A stretch of 64,000 nucleotides of DNA from Solimonas thermocellulolyticum (lineage in GTDB: Bacteria; Pseudomonadota; Gammaproteobacteria; Nevskiales; Nevskiaceae): contig NZ_JBEPIJ010000011.1 in NCBI RefSeq assembly GCF_040327995.1, positions 58,264 to 122,263 on the forward strand, read 5' to 3'. Shown here piece after piece: positions 43,028 through 52,316 of the stretch. The translations under genes and the position numbers were made by a program. Numbering within the stretch: the first letter of the stretch is position 1; each line of letters starts with the position of its first letter. The notes under the pieces are model-generated. The model saw only the letters and a program-made list of their open reading frames with translations, was not told where the DNA came from and ran no database searches.

Positions 43028-43152
43028 GGCTGTCCGGGAACATCGGGCAAGCGATTTTACGCTGCGTGAGACCCGCGCGATGCCAACGGCGTACCGGGAA
43101 CCCTGACTTACGGGATAATGTCGCCGATCATCGACCGTTTGCGAGTGCCGCC

Positions 43153-44916
43153 TTGCGCACCTTCCTGCCGTCCGCTCCCGTGCTCGCCGCCCTTTTGCTG
43201 ACCGGCGGTTGCGCCAGCCTACCGTCGGCGCGCCCCGCACCGGACGAGCCCGCGGCGAACGTCGCGGCGCCCGTACCCGCGATCGAGGATGCGCCGGTCG
43301 TCGGTGCGGCTCCCGAGACGCCGTTTGCGACCGCTGCTGCCCGGGCGCAGTACCACATCCTTGCGGGCGAACTGGCCGCCTCGCGCGGCGCGCCGGCACA
43401 GGCCGCCGCGGAGTTCGCGGCGGCGCTAGAGACGGTGCGCGACGCCGAGCTGGCGCAGCGCGCGACTGGCCTTGCGGTGCTCGCCCGCGACGAGGCCCTG
43501 GCGCTAGAGCTTGCGCATCGCTGGCTCGAACTCGATCCGGACTCGGCCGAACCCCGAGAAGTGATCGCCGGCCTGAGCCTGCGCCAGGGCGATCTCACTG
43601 CGACCCTGGAACAAACCCGCGCGCTCGTGCGCGGCCATCCGGCCGGTCCCAGTGAGGGTTTCCTGCACGTGGCGCAGATCCTGATGCAGGCGGACGCCGA
43701 ACGGGCCGACGCCGCGCTCTCGGTCATGGGCCAACTGGTCACCGAATGGCCACGGCTCGCCGGCGCGCATCACGCCTTGGGCGTCGTCGCCTTGCATTTC
43801 GAGCGGCTCGATCTCGCCGAACGCGCGATCGCGGCGGCGCGGCAACTCGAACCAGGCAACCGCGATCACGAGCTGCTGCAGGTCGGCATCTGGGTCGGCC
43901 AGAACCGCATCGAGCAGGCCGACGCGCACATCGCCAAGCTCGCGGCGGCCTCGGACAAGCCTGCCGAGCTGCGGCTGGGCTATGCGCGTTTGCTGCTCGA
44001 AAAGAACCATCGCGAGGCCGCGCAGCGCCAGCTCCGGGCGATTCTCGCCGCAGACCCGGTCAACGTCGATGCCCACTATGCCCTGGGCGTGCTGCACTTC
44101 AACGAAGGCGAGTTCAAGGCCGCCGAGAAGCACCTGCGCGCTGCGCTGAGCGGGCCGCGCATGCAGGACGCAGCGCTGCAGCTCGGGCGCGTCGCCGAGG
44201 CCTTGCAACGCCCGGAGGAAGCCCTCGATCACTACCGTCGCGTACGTCACGGGCCGGCGGCGATCGAGGCCGCGCTGCGCAGCGCATCGGTGCTCGCGCG
44301 CATCGACCGGATGAGCGAAGCACAAGTCATCATCGGCGAGCTTCGCGACCGCTTTCCGCAGCTCGCCACCCGGCTCGATCTGGCCGAGGGCGAGCTCTTG
44401 ATCGACAGCGGCGACGCCGAGGCTGCATTCGCGTTGTACGAGCGCGCGCTCGTTGACGATCCCGACAACCTCGATCTGCTCTACGGGCGCTCGCTGGCGC
44501 GCGAGAAGCTCGGCGACCTCGTGGGCGCCGAGCAGGACCTGCGTAAGATTCTGTCCCGCGAACCGGACGATGCACGCGCGCTCAACGCGCTGGGTTACAT
44601 GCTCACCGTGCACACCGACCGGCTCGACGAGGCCGAGACCCTGATTCGCCGCGCGCTCGAGCTCGAACCAGACGATGCGGCGATCATCGACAGCATGGGC
44701 TGGCTGCACTTCAAGCGCGGCCGCCACGAACAGGCGCTGACTCTGCTCCGCAAGGCCTATGCCCGCTATCCGGACCCCGAGGTCGCCGCGCATCTGGGCG
44801 AGGTGCTATGGGTCATGGGCCGGCACGAGGAAGCCGAGGCGATCTGGGACGAGGCGCTGCGCAGCGACGCCGACCACCCGGTCGTACTCGAAACGCGCCA
44901 GCGCCTGCGGCCATGA
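43153..44916 (+). CDS. TPR lipoprotein upstream of lolB
   Basis: About 587 residues, with at least ten tetratricopeptide-like repeats from residue 70 to the end (AHHALGVVALHFERLDLAER, AHYALGVLHFNEGEFKAAEK). The proposed start is TTG 43153, which gives a lipoprotein signal ending in LLLTGGC with the lipid cysteine at residue 20. A GATAAT box at 43114-43119 fits a start point just upstream, and no in-frame ATG exists before the signal. A GTG at 43066 would add 29 non-signal residues. Conserved partner of hemA and lolB; molecular role unknown, probably an outer-membrane-associated scaffold. ATGA overlap with lolB. Confidence 0.88.
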   Translation: MRTFLPSAPVLAALLLTGGCASLPSARPAPDEPAANVAAPVPAIEDAPVVGAAPETPFATAAARAQYHILAGELAASRGAPAQAAAEFAAALETVRDAELAQRATGLAVLARDEALALELAHRWLELDPDSAEPREVIAGLSLRQGDLTATLEQTRALVRGHPAGPSEGFLHVAQILMQADAERADAALSVMGQLVTEWPRLAGAHHALGVVALHFERLDLAERAIAAARQLEPGNRDHELLQVGIWVGQNRIEQADAHIAKLAAASDKPAELRLGYARLLLEKNHREAAQRQLRAILAADPVNVDAHYALGVLHFNEGEFKAAEKHLRAALSGPRMQDAALQLGRVAEALQRPEEALDHYRRVRHGPAAIEAALRSASVLARIDRMSEAQVIIGELRDRFPQLATRLDLAEGELLIDSGDAEAAFALYERALVDDPDNLDLLYGRSLAREKLGDLVGAEQDLRKILSREPDDARALNALGYMLTVHTDRLDEAETLIRRALELEPDDAAIIDSMGWLHFKRGRHEQALTLLRKAYARYPDPEVAAHLGEVLWVMGRHEEAEAIWDEALRSDADHPVVLETRQRLRP

Positions 44917-45533
44917 AAAGGGCGCTCACCGGCGTGGTCGCGGTGCTGGCCGCGGCCTGCGCGCCGCTCAATCCGCCGCCGTCGCCAGCCGAGCGCGAGC
45001 GCGCCGAGCTGCACTGGGCACGGCACCGCGAGGCGCTCTCGCAGGTGCTCGGCTTCAGCCTGCAGGGTCGGCTCGCCGACGACCGCGGCCGCAGCGGCGA
45101 ACTGAGCTGGCAGCAGCGCGCCGACGGCAGCTTTGCGCTGCAATTGCGCGGCCCCTTCGGCGCTGGCGGCGTCGCCATCGACGGCGATGTGCAGCGGGTG
45201 CGCGTGCGCACCAAGCACGGCGAGCAGCTCACCGAGGATCCGCGCAGTTGGATGCGCGAGCAGCTCGGCTGGGACCTGCCGCTCGACGATCTGCGCGACT
45301 GGGTGCTCGGCCTGCCGGCGCAGGGCCCGGTCGAGGCGCTCGTGCTCGACGCCGAGGGCCGGCTTGCGCAGTTGCAGCAGCACGGCTGGTCGGTGCGCTA
45401 CGAGCGCTATCAGCGCGTCGGCGCACTGCAGCTACCGCAGCGGCTCGATGCCGAATCCGGCGACATTCGCTTGCGCCTTTTGGTCGACCGCTGGACCGCG
45501 ATCGATCTCGCCGCCGCCCCCGACGACGATTGA
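44913..45533 (+). CDS. lolB: Outer-membrane lipoprotein receptor LolB
   Basis: Accepts lipoproteins from LolA and inserts them in the outer membrane. 206 residues. Lipoprotein signal MKRALTGVVAVLAAAC with lipid Cys16; then the LolB beta-sheet pattern (GFSLQGRLADDRGRSGELSW, WVLGLPAQGPVEAL, GWSVRYERYQRVG, LPQRLDAES). It lies between the TPR lipoprotein and ispE, the usual gammaproteobacterial position. ATG 44913 overlaps the preceding stop. Confidence 0.93.
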   Translation: MKRALTGVVAVLAAACAPLNPPPSPAERERAELHWARHREALSQVLGFSLQGRLADDRGRSGELSWQQRADGSFALQLRGPFGAGGVAIDGDVQRVRVRTKHGEQLTEDPRSWMREQLGWDLPLDDLRDWVLGLPAQGPVEALVLDAEGRLAQLQQHGWSVRYERYQRVGALQLPQRLDAESGDIRLRLLVDRWTAIDLAAAPDDD

Positions 45534-45542
45534 CCCCACACC

Positions 45543-46409
45543 ATGTCCGCACGCCCACCCGGCGCCTTCACGGCCGGCTTCGCCTGGCCCGCACCGGCGA
45601 AACTGAATCTATTCCTGCACGTCACCGGTCGCCGCGCCGACGGCTACCACGAGCTGCAGACGCTGTTCCAATTCCTCGATCTGGCCGACCGCCTGTACTT
45701 CGTGCCGCGCGGCGACGGCGTGATCCGTCGTCTCGACGGACCCGCCGAGGTGCATGAGGCGGACGATCTCGCCGTGCGCGCCGCGCACGCGATCCAGCGT
45801 GCCTCCGGCTGCAACCTCGGCGCCGACATCCGCATCGACAAACGAATCCCGATCGGCGCCGGTCTGGGCGGCGGCTCCAGCGACGCCGCCACCACGCTGG
45901 TCGCCCTCAACCGTCTGTGGAATCTGGGGCTGACCACCGACGAACTGGCGCAGCTCGGCCTGCACCTGGGCGCCGACGTTCCGGTATTCGTGCGCGGCCA
46001 CGCCGCTTGGGCGGAAGGCGTCGGCGAGCGCCTGTCGCGCATGACGCCGCGTGAGCCTTGGTACCTCGTCCTCGTCCCACCGGTCGCGGTATCGACCGCC
46101 GCCATCTTCGGCGCCGCCGAGCTGCGCCGCGACTGTCCGCGCATCACGCCGGCGGACTATGCGGCCGGCGCCACCATCAATGTCTGCGAGCCGGTGACCA
46201 CCGCACGCCACCCCGAGGTCGCCGAGGCCCTGCGCTGGCTAAAGCGGCACGGCCCCGCGCGCATGTCCGGGACGGGTGCCGCGGTGTTCCTCGCCTGCGA
46301 CACACGCGCGCAGGCCGAAGCCATCGCCCGTGCCGGCGACGCGCCCGGACGCTGCTTCGTCGTGCGCGGGCGCAACCGCTCGCCGCTGCTCGATGCCGCG
46401 GCTCGTTGA
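45543..46409 (+). CDS. ispE: 4-diphosphocytidyl-2-C-methyl-D-erythritol kinase IspE
   Basis: GHMP kinase of the MEP isoprenoid pathway. 288 residues. PAPAKLNLFLHVTGRRADGY is the substrate-binding start; PIGAGLGGGSSDAATTL is the GHMP ATP loop; GADVPVFVRGHAAWAEGVGE and RMSGTGAAVFLAC complete the site. It starts nine bases after lolB and is followed by tRNA-Gln and prs, as in many gammaproteobacteria. Confidence 0.97.
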   Translation: MSARPPGAFTAGFAWPAPAKLNLFLHVTGRRADGYHELQTLFQFLDLADRLYFVPRGDGVIRRLDGPAEVHEADDLAVRAAHAIQRASGCNLGADIRIDKRIPIGAGLGGGSSDAATTLVALNRLWNLGLTTDELAQLGLHLGADVPVFVRGHAAWAEGVGERLSRMTPREPWYLVLVPPVAVSTAAIFGAAELRRDCPRITPADYAAGATINVCEPVTTARHPEVAEALRWLKRHGPARMSGTGAAVFLACDTRAQAEAIARAGDAPGRCFVVRGRNRSPLLDAAAR

Positions 46410-46455
46410 TGCAGATCGCGCATGTAAGGCCGCCGTTCGCGCGCCGCGCTTTCCG

Positions 46456-46468
46456 TATAATGCGCGCC
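46456..46468 (+). promoter_or_regulatory. tRNA-Gln promoter, consensus -10 with GC-rich discriminator
   Basis: TATAAT (46456-46461) followed by GCGCGCC. A perfect -10 hexamer with a GC-rich discriminator is typical of stable-RNA promoters under stringent control. The -35 element is not recognisable by eye. The start point would be near 46468, about 22 bases before the mature tRNA 5' end. Confidence 0.7.
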
Positions 46469-46489
46469 TGCTGCAGATCGATCATCCGA

Positions 46490-46564
46490 TGGGGCGTCGC
46501 CAAGTGGTAAGGCAGCGGGTTTTGATCCCGCCATTCGGTGGTTCGAATCCATCCGCCCCAGCCA
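46490..46564 (+). tRNA. tRNA-Gln (UUG anticodon)
   Basis: Complete cloverleaf of 75 bases with encoded CCA. Acceptor stem TGGGGCG (46490-46496) pairs with CGCCCCA (46554-46560); discriminator G; CCA at 46562-46564. Anticodon stem GCGGG/CCCGC with loop TTTTGAT, anticodon TTG at 46522-46524. T-arm GGTTCGAATCC. Its place between ispE and prs is conserved. Confidence 0.97.
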
Positions 46565-46620
46565 CGATCGCATGCAGCGCAAGAGTGCCCATGCAAAGCT
46601 CGGGGCACGGTGCCGCTGCG

Positions 46621-46646
46621 GCCCCCCGCTGACGCGGGCAAGGGGC
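46621..46646 (+). repeat. Hairpin in the prs leader
   Basis: GCCCC (46621-46625) can pair with GGGGC (46642-46646) and CCGC (46626-46629) with GCGG (46634-46637), giving a bulged GC-rich stem with a TGAC loop. It lies between tRNA-Gln and prs. It may mark the end of the tRNA transcript or tune prs translation; there is no U-run. Confidence 0.35.
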
Positions 46647-46676
46647 AACCAACACGCACGACCGAAAGGCCGACAC

Positions 46677-47630
46677 ATGTCCGAATCGCAGCTCATGCTG
46701 TTCTCGGGTAACGCCAACCCGAAGCTCTCCCGCGACATCGCCGCGTATCTGAAGACCCCGATCGGGGAGGCCGTCGTCGGCAAGTTCTCGGACGGCGAGA
46801 TCCAGATCGAGATCCTCGAAAACGTGCGCGGCAAGGACGTGTTCGTCGTGCAGCCGACCTGCCAGCCGACCAACGACAACGTGATGGAGCTGCTGCTGAT
46901 GCTCGACGCGCTCAAGCGCGCCTCGGCAGCCCGGGTCACTGCGGTCATCCCCTACTTCGGCTATGCCCGTCAGGACCGCCGCCCGCGCAGCGCGCGCGTG
47001 CCGATCTCGGCCAAGGTCGTCGCCGACCTGATCGGCGAGTGCGGCGCCGATCGGGTGCTCACCGTCGATCTGCACGCCGACCAGATCCAGGGCTTCTTCG
47101 ACATTCCGGTGGACAACGTCTACGCCAGTCCGGTGCTGCTCGGCGAAATCTGGCGGCAGAAGTACGAGAACCTGATCGTCGTCGCGCCGGACGTCGGCGG
47201 CGTGGTGCGCGCGCGCGCCGTCGCCAAGCGGCTGGACGATGCCGACCTGGCGATCATCGACAAGCGCCGGCCCAAGGCCAATGAATCGCGCGTGATGAAC
47301 ATCATCGGCGACGTCGAAGGCCGCACCTGCGTGCTCGTCGACGATCTGGTCGATACCGCCGGCACGCTGTGCAAGGCCGCCGCGGCGCTCAAGGACGAAG
47401 GTGCGATCAAGGTCGTCGCCTACGTCACTCACCCGGTATTGTCGGGGCCGGCGGTCACGAACATCAGCAACTCGGTGCTCGACGAGCTGGTCGTCACCGA
47501 CAGCATTCCGCTCTCATCAGCGGCGGCCGCCTGTCCGAAGATCCGTCAGCTGTCGATCGGCGGCCTGCTCGCCGAAACCATCCGCCGCATCAGCGCGGAA
47601 GAATCGGTCAGCTCGCTGTACGTCGACTGA
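46677..47630 (+). CDS. prs: Ribose-phosphate pyrophosphokinase (PRPP synthetase)
   Basis: Makes PRPP for nucleotide, histidine and tryptophan synthesis. 317 residues. LFSGNANPKLSRDIAAYL start; FSDGEIQIEILENVRG flexible region; DLHADQIQGFFDIPVDN and the PRPP loop VLVDDLVDTAGTLC. Class I enzyme. ATG 46677 gives MSESQLMLFSGNANP; the frame's upstream part overlaps the tRNA region and is not coding. It feeds PRPP to the trp and pur enzymes in this window. Confidence 0.97.
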   Translation: MSESQLMLFSGNANPKLSRDIAAYLKTPIGEAVVGKFSDGEIQIEILENVRGKDVFVVQPTCQPTNDNVMELLLMLDALKRASAARVTAVIPYFGYARQDRRPRSARVPISAKVVADLIGECGADRVLTVDLHADQIQGFFDIPVDNVYASPVLLGEIWRQKYENLIVVAPDVGGVVRARAVAKRLDDADLAIIDKRRPKANESRVMNIIGDVEGRTCVLVDDLVDTAGTLCKAAAALKDEGAIKVVAYVTHPVLSGPAVTNISNSVLDELVVTDSIPLSSAAAACPKIRQLSIGGLLAETIRRISAEESVSSLYVD

Positions 47631-47638
47631 ACCTCGCT

Positions 47639-48994
47639 TCAGTCCGCGACGCGGACGATCTTCATGGCGAGTTCCAGCGCCTGCTCGTAGTTCAGGCGCG
47701 GATCGACCGTCGAGCGGTACGCGCGCTCCAGATCCTCGTGCGAGAGATTGCGCGCCCCGCCGGTGCACTCGGTGACGTCCTCGCCGGTCAGCTCCAGGTG
47801 CACGCCGCCCAGGCGCGAACCGCAGCCCTTGTGCACCGCGAAGGCTTGCTCGACTTCGGCGAGGATGCGATCGAACGGTCGCGTCTTCAGACCGTTGGGT
47901 GCCGTGATCGTGTTGCCGTGCATCGGATCGCAGACCCAGAGCACCCGGCAACCGGCCTTGCGCACGGCGTCGATCAGGCCCGGCAGATGCGCGGCGATCT
48001 TGTCGGCACCCATGCGGTGGATCAGCGTCAGGCGCCCGGGCTCGTTGTCCGGATTGATCACCCGGCACAGTTCGACCACCCATTCCGCGGTCATCGCCGG
48101 TCCGACCTTGACGCCCACCGGATTGCGAATGCCGCGGCAGTACTCGACGTGCGCGCCTGCCGGCTCGGCGGTGCGCATACCGATCCACGGGAAATGGGTC
48201 GAGAGGTTGTACCAACCTTGCTTGCGCGGCACCTTTCGCGTGTGCGCCTGCTCGTAATGCAGCAGCAGCGCCTCGTGCGAGGTGAAGAACTCGACGCGCG
48301 AGAACTCACCGATCGGCCGGCCGGCCAAGGTTTCCATGAAGCGCAGCGAATCGCCGAGGGCATCGACCATCTTCTGGTAGTCGGCCGCCAGCGGCGAGTG
48401 CCGCACCCAGTCCAGGTCCCAGTACTCGGGATGATGCAGGTCGGCGAAACCGCCATCGATCAACCCGCGCACGAAGTTGATCGTCATCGCCGAGCGCGCG
48501 TGCCCTTCGATCAGACGGCGCGGATCGGGCGTGCGTGCCGCCGCGGTGAAATCCGGACCGTTGACCAGATCGCCACGATAACTGGGCAGCGTGACACCGT
48601 CCCGCGACTCGGTGTCGGCCGAGCGCGGCTTGGCGTACTGGCCGGCGAAGCGGCCGATGCGCACGACGCGGCTCTTCAGGCCGTGCACCAGCACCAGCGA
48701 CATCTGCAGCAGCACCTTGAGCCGGTTGGTGATGACCTCGGGCCGGCAGTCGGCGAAGGATTCGGCGCAGTCGCCCCCTTGCAGCACGAAGCCTTCGCCC
48801 GATTGCGCACGCGCCAGATGCGCGCGCAGGGCATCGACCTCCCAGGAGGTCACCAGCGGCGGCAGTTGGCGCAGCTGCGCGAGTGCATCCTCGAGCGCGG
48901 CCGGATCGGGATAGGCCGGCTGCTGCACCGCCGGACGCGCCTGCCAGGACTGCGGCGACCACGCCGATGAGCTTGTTGCAGGAGAATTCGACAC
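47639..48994 (-). CDS. Class II (plant-type) DAHP synthase
   Basis: First step of the shikimate pathway: PEP plus erythrose 4-phosphate. 451 residues, the long class II form, not the AroFGH type of E. coli. GFVLQGGDCAESFAD, RIGRFAGQYAKPRS, VKVGPAMTAEWV and DPMHGNTITAPNG are class signatures. Start is GTG 48992-48994; no nearby ATG gives the family N-terminus. It is convergent with prs (nine bases between stops) and divergent from mutS. Together with aroC, trpA, trpB and trpF it makes the window rich in aromatic synthesis. Confidence 0.94.
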   Translation of the reverse strand: MSNSPATSSSAWSPQSWQARPAVQQPAYPDPAALEDALAQLRQLPPLVTSWEVDALRAHLARAQSGEGFVLQGGDCAESFADCRPEVITNRLKVLLQMSLVLVHGLKSRVVRIGRFAGQYAKPRSADTESRDGVTLPSYRGDLVNGPDFTAAARTPDPRRLIEGHARSAMTINFVRGLIDGGFADLHHPEYWDLDWVRHSPLAADYQKMVDALGDSLRFMETLAGRPIGEFSRVEFFTSHEALLLHYEQAHTRKVPRKQGWYNLSTHFPWIGMRTAEPAGAHVEYCRGIRNPVGVKVGPAMTAEWVVELCRVINPDNEPGRLTLIHRMGADKIAAHLPGLIDAVRKAGCRVLWVCDPMHGNTITAPNGLKTRPFDRILAEVEQAFAVHKGCGSRLGGVHLELTGEDVTECTGGARNLSHEDLERAYRSTVDPRLNYEQALELAMKIVRVAD

Positions 48995-49108
48995 TGTCGG
49001 AACAGCCGCTGCGTAACGGGCGATAATCGAGGGGGCGCCAGTATAGCCCTGCCATGATCCGCTTCATGGCCGATCGCGCCCGGCCCCACCGCCAAGCCCG
49101 TCCGCGAC

Positions 49109-51727
49109 ATGACCGCCAGCCGCGACAGTGACCACACCCCCCTGATGCAGCAGTATCTGGCGATCAAGGCCAGACACGCCGACATGCTCGTGCTGTTTCG
49201 CATGGGCGACTTCTACGAGCTGTTCTACGACGACGCCCGCCGCGCCGCGCGGCTGCTCAACATCACACTGACCAGTCGCGGCGAATCGGCCGGCAAGCCG
49301 GTGATCATGGCCGGCATCCCGCACCATGCGCTCGACCAGTACCTTGCACGGCTGATCAAGGCCGGCGAGTCGGTCGCGATCGCCGAGCAGGTCGGCGAAG
49401 TCGGCGTCGAAAAAGGGCCGGTGCGCCGCGAGGTCACGCGCATCGTCACTCCCGGAACCGCCACCGACGATGCCCTGCTCGATGCGCGCGCACAGACACT
49501 GCTCGCGGCTGCCTGCAAGCACGGTGAGCACTTCGGCCTGGCGTGGCTGGAGCTCTCCTCCGGCCGCTTCTGCGTGATGCAGACGACGCGCCGGGACGAG
49601 CTGCACGCCGAGCTACAGCGGCTGCGCCCCAGCGAGCTGCTGGTCGCCGACGACGGGCACGGCGCCGACCTCGCCGCCCTGGCCGGCACGCCGCAGCGCC
49701 CGCGGCCACCATGGCATTTCGAGCGAGACAGTGCCTGGCGACTGCTGACGACGCAGTTCGGTACCCGCGACCTGCGCGGCTTCGGCGCCGAAGATCTGGC
49801 GGCTGCGATCGCCGCGGCGGGCGCGCTGCTGCAATACGTGAAGGACACGCAGCGCAGCGCGCTGCCGCACCTCACCGGCCTTCGCGTCGAACAGGCCGAG
49901 GATGCACTGTTGCTCGACGCACCGACGCGGCGCAACCTCGAAATCGACCGCTCGATCTCGGGCGCGCACGATTTCACGCTGCTGTCGGTGCTCGATCGCT
50001 GCGTCACGGCGATGGGGGCGCGCGCGCTGCATCGCTGGTTGACGCGACCGCTGCGCGACCATGCCGTGCTGCGCGCGCGACACGATGCCGTCGCCAACCT
50101 GCTCGACGGCGATGCGTACAACGGCAGCGGTGCCGAGCGTCTGCGCGCGGCACTCAAGGACATCGTCGATCTGGAACGCATCCTCGCGCGCGTCGCGCTG
50201 CGCTCGGCGCGTCCGCGCGACCTCGGCGGACTGGCGGCGAGCCTGTGCCAGTTGCCGCAGGTGGCCGCGGCGATCGACGGCCTGGAGGCGCCGCTGCTGC
50301 GCCAGCTCGGCGAACAACTCGGTGAACACGACGCACTCGCCGCGCAGCTTCGCGCCGCGCTCGCCGACGAATTGCCGCTGCTGGCGCGCGACGGCGGCGT
50401 GTTCCGCGCCGGCTACGACGCCGATCTCGATGCGCTGCGCGCGCTCGCGTACAACGCCGACGGCTTTCTCGCCGAACTCGAAGCCCGCGAACGCGCGCGC
50501 ACCGGCGTCGACGCGCTCAAGGTCGGTTACAACCGGGTGCACGGTTATTACATCGAGCTCGGCAAGACACACGCCGCCAAGGTGCCGCCCGACTACGTGC
50601 GGCGGCAGACGCTCACGCACTACGAGCGCTACATCACCGAGGAACTCAAGCGCTTCGAGGACCAGGTGCTGTCGGCGCGCGACCGCGCACTGGCGCGCGA
50701 GAGGCAGTTGTACGAGGCGCTGCTCGATCGGCTCGCGGCGCAGCTCGCACCGCTACAGGCCTGTGCGCAGGCGCTCGCGGAACTCGACGTGCTCGCCTGC
50801 TTCGCCGAGCGCAGCCACGCACTCAGGCTCTCGCGACCACAGCTCGTGGACGAGATCTGCATCGACATCCGTGCGGGCCGCCACGTCGTCGTCGAACAGA
50901 CCTCGACGCAGCCCTTCGTGCCCAACGACGTCCATCTCGACGCGGATCGGCGCCTCTTGATGATCACCGGCCCCAACATGGGCGGCAAATCGACGTACAT
51001 GCGCCAGACGGCGTTGATCGTACTGCTCGCGCACACCGGCTGCTTCGTCCCCGCGGAACGGGCGCGCATCGGCGTCATCGATCGCATCTTCACGCGCATC
51101 GGCGCCGCCGACGATCTCGCGTCAGGCCAGTCGACCTTCATGGTGGAGATGAGCGAGACCGCGAACATCCTGCACAACGCCACCGCGCGCAGTCTGGTTC
51201 TGATGGACGAGATCGGCCGCGGCACTTCGACCTACGATGGCCTGTCGCTGGCTCGCGCAGTCGCCGAGCACCTGGCGCTGCGCGTGCGCGCACTGTGCCT
51301 GTTCGCCACGCACTACTTCGAGCTGACGACGCTGGCCGAGACGCTCGATGGCGTCGCCAACGTACATCTGGATGCCGCCGAGTACGCGGCCGGCGACGGC
51401 GAAGGCGAGCGGCTGGTGTTCCTGCATGAAGTCAAGCCCGGGCCGGCGAGCCGCAGCTTCGGCCTGCAGGTGGCTGCGCTCGCCGGCGTGCCGCAGACGG
51501 TGATCCGCGCGGCGCGCGCGCATCTGGAGGCGCTCGAACGCGCCACAGCGACGCCGCCGGCATCCTCGCCGCAGCTGTCGCTGTGGGCCGCGCCGGTCGA
51601 GCCCGCCCCCTCGGCGCTGGCGCCAGTGCTCGAACTGCTCGATGACCTCGATCCCGACGCGTTGTCGCCGCGCGAAGCGCTCGACGCGCTCTATCGCCTG
51701 AAAGATGCCGCCAAGACCGTGCGTTGA
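49109..51727 (+). CDS. mutS: DNA mismatch repair protein MutS
   Basis: Recognises mismatches and recruits MutL. 872 residues. N-terminal mismatch-binding MGDFYELFYDDA (Phe-x-Glu); Walker A GPNMGGKSTYMRQ; Walker B SLVLMDEIGRGTSTYDG; C-terminal clamp-like tail rich in proline before a final helix. ATG 49109. It stands alone, divergent from the class II DAHP synthase. Confidence 0.98.
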   Translation: MTASRDSDHTPLMQQYLAIKARHADMLVLFRMGDFYELFYDDARRAARLLNITLTSRGESAGKPVIMAGIPHHALDQYLARLIKAGESVAIAEQVGEVGVEKGPVRREVTRIVTPGTATDDALLDARAQTLLAAACKHGEHFGLAWLELSSGRFCVMQTTRRDELHAELQRLRPSELLVADDGHGADLAALAGTPQRPRPPWHFERDSAWRLLTTQFGTRDLRGFGAEDLAAAIAAAGALLQYVKDTQRSALPHLTGLRVEQAEDALLLDAPTRRNLEIDRSISGAHDFTLLSVLDRCVTAMGARALHRWLTRPLRDHAVLRARHDAVANLLDGDAYNGSGAERLRAALKDIVDLERILARVALRSARPRDLGGLAASLCQLPQVAAAIDGLEAPLLRQLGEQLGEHDALAAQLRAALADELPLLARDGGVFRAGYDADLDALRALAYNADGFLAELEARERARTGVDALKVGYNRVHGYYIELGKTHAAKVPPDYVRRQTLTHYERYITEELKRFEDQVLSARDRALARERQLYEALLDRLAAQLAPLQACAQALAELDVLACFAERSHALRLSRPQLVDEICIDIRAGRHVVVEQTSTQPFVPNDVHLDADRRLLMITGPNMGGKSTYMRQTALIVLLAHTGCFVPAERARIGVIDRIFTRIGAADDLASGQSTFMVEMSETANILHNATARSLVLMDEIGRGTSTYDGLSLARAVAEHLALRVRALCLFATHYFELTTLAETLDGVANVHLDAAEYAAGDGEGERLVFLHEVKPGPASRSFGLQVAALAGVPQTVIRAARAHLEALERATATPPASSPQLSLWAAPVEPAPSALAPVLELLDDLDPDALSPREALDALYRLKDAAKTVR

Positions 51728-51744
51728 GCGCGGTCAAAAAAGGT

Positions 51745-52059
51745 TCAGCGGCGTTCGCGCAACCGATCCGCGCTGCGCGCGAGCCCGGGCTGCGGCGGCG
51801 CCACCGGCGGCGGCTGTCCTTCGCGCAGCGCACGCGCGCGGCGCAGGCTTGCGCGGATGATGCCGGCCATCGCCGCCGCCATCAGCAGCGCACCGAACAC
51901 CATCGCGACCAGGTCGACGTGCGGCACCTGTGGCAGGAGCTGCGTCAGCAGGGCGATGCTGCCGAAGTGGCCGACCGCGCCCAGCGCGAACAGCAGCGCG
52001 CCGACGCCGTCGAGCAACAACAGCGGCAGCGGAATCGGCAACTGCGGTCGAGTCGTCAT
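51745..52059 (-). CDS. Small two-helix inner-membrane protein, unknown
   Basis: 104 residues. Two strong membrane helices (LLLLDGVGALLFALGAVGHF and LVAMVFGALLMAAAMAGII) and a basic, proline-rich cytoplasmic tail. It could be distantly DUF1418-like, which I cannot confirm. It follows a DUF2970 gene after nine bases and likely shares its transcript. Convergent with mutS, 17 bases away. Confidence 0.55.
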   Translation of the reverse strand: MTTRPQLPIPLPLLLLDGVGALLFALGAVGHFGSIALLTQLLPQVPHVDLVAMVFGALLMAAAMAGIIRASLRRARALREGQPPPVAPPQPGLARSADRLRERR

Positions 52060-52068
52060 CGGATGCCT

Positions 52069-52302
52069 CTACATACCGGCGCTGCGCAGCGCGAGCTTCA
52101 CTGCCACCCAGACCGCGAGGACGAACGCCAGCGTCATGGCCAGGCCGACGACGATGAAGTGCAGCGGCCTACCCTTGGAAAAATCGCGCTCGCGGTTGCG
52201 CGCGCTCTGCACGCCGAAGAACGCGGCGGCGACGCTGGTCAGCGTCTGCCACAGTGTCAACGGCGCGTCGTCGCGCCGAGGTGATGGTTCGCTCGGGCTC
52301 AC
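52069..52302 (-). CDS. DUF2970 small membrane protein
   Basis: 77 residues. The family core is clear: WQTLTSVAAAFFGVQSARN, RERDFSKGRP, then one membrane helix FIVVGLAMTLAFVLAVWVAV. Function unknown; common in betaproteobacteria and gammaproteobacteria. Start taken as GTG 52300-52302, which gives family length; the frame stays open upstream into the next gene. It is 14 bases after the DUF2505-like gene. Confidence 0.75.
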   Translation of the reverse strand: MSPSEPSPRRDDAPLTLWQTLTSVAAAFFGVQSARNRERDFSKGRPLHFIVVGLAMTLAFVLAVWVAVKLALRSAGM

Positions 52303-52316
52303 GCCACTGACACGGT

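Noticed and set aside
43066..43152. GTG at 43066 as start of the TPR lipoprotein
   Set aside because: It would bury the lipoprotein signal 29 residues inside and lies upstream of the likely -10 box.
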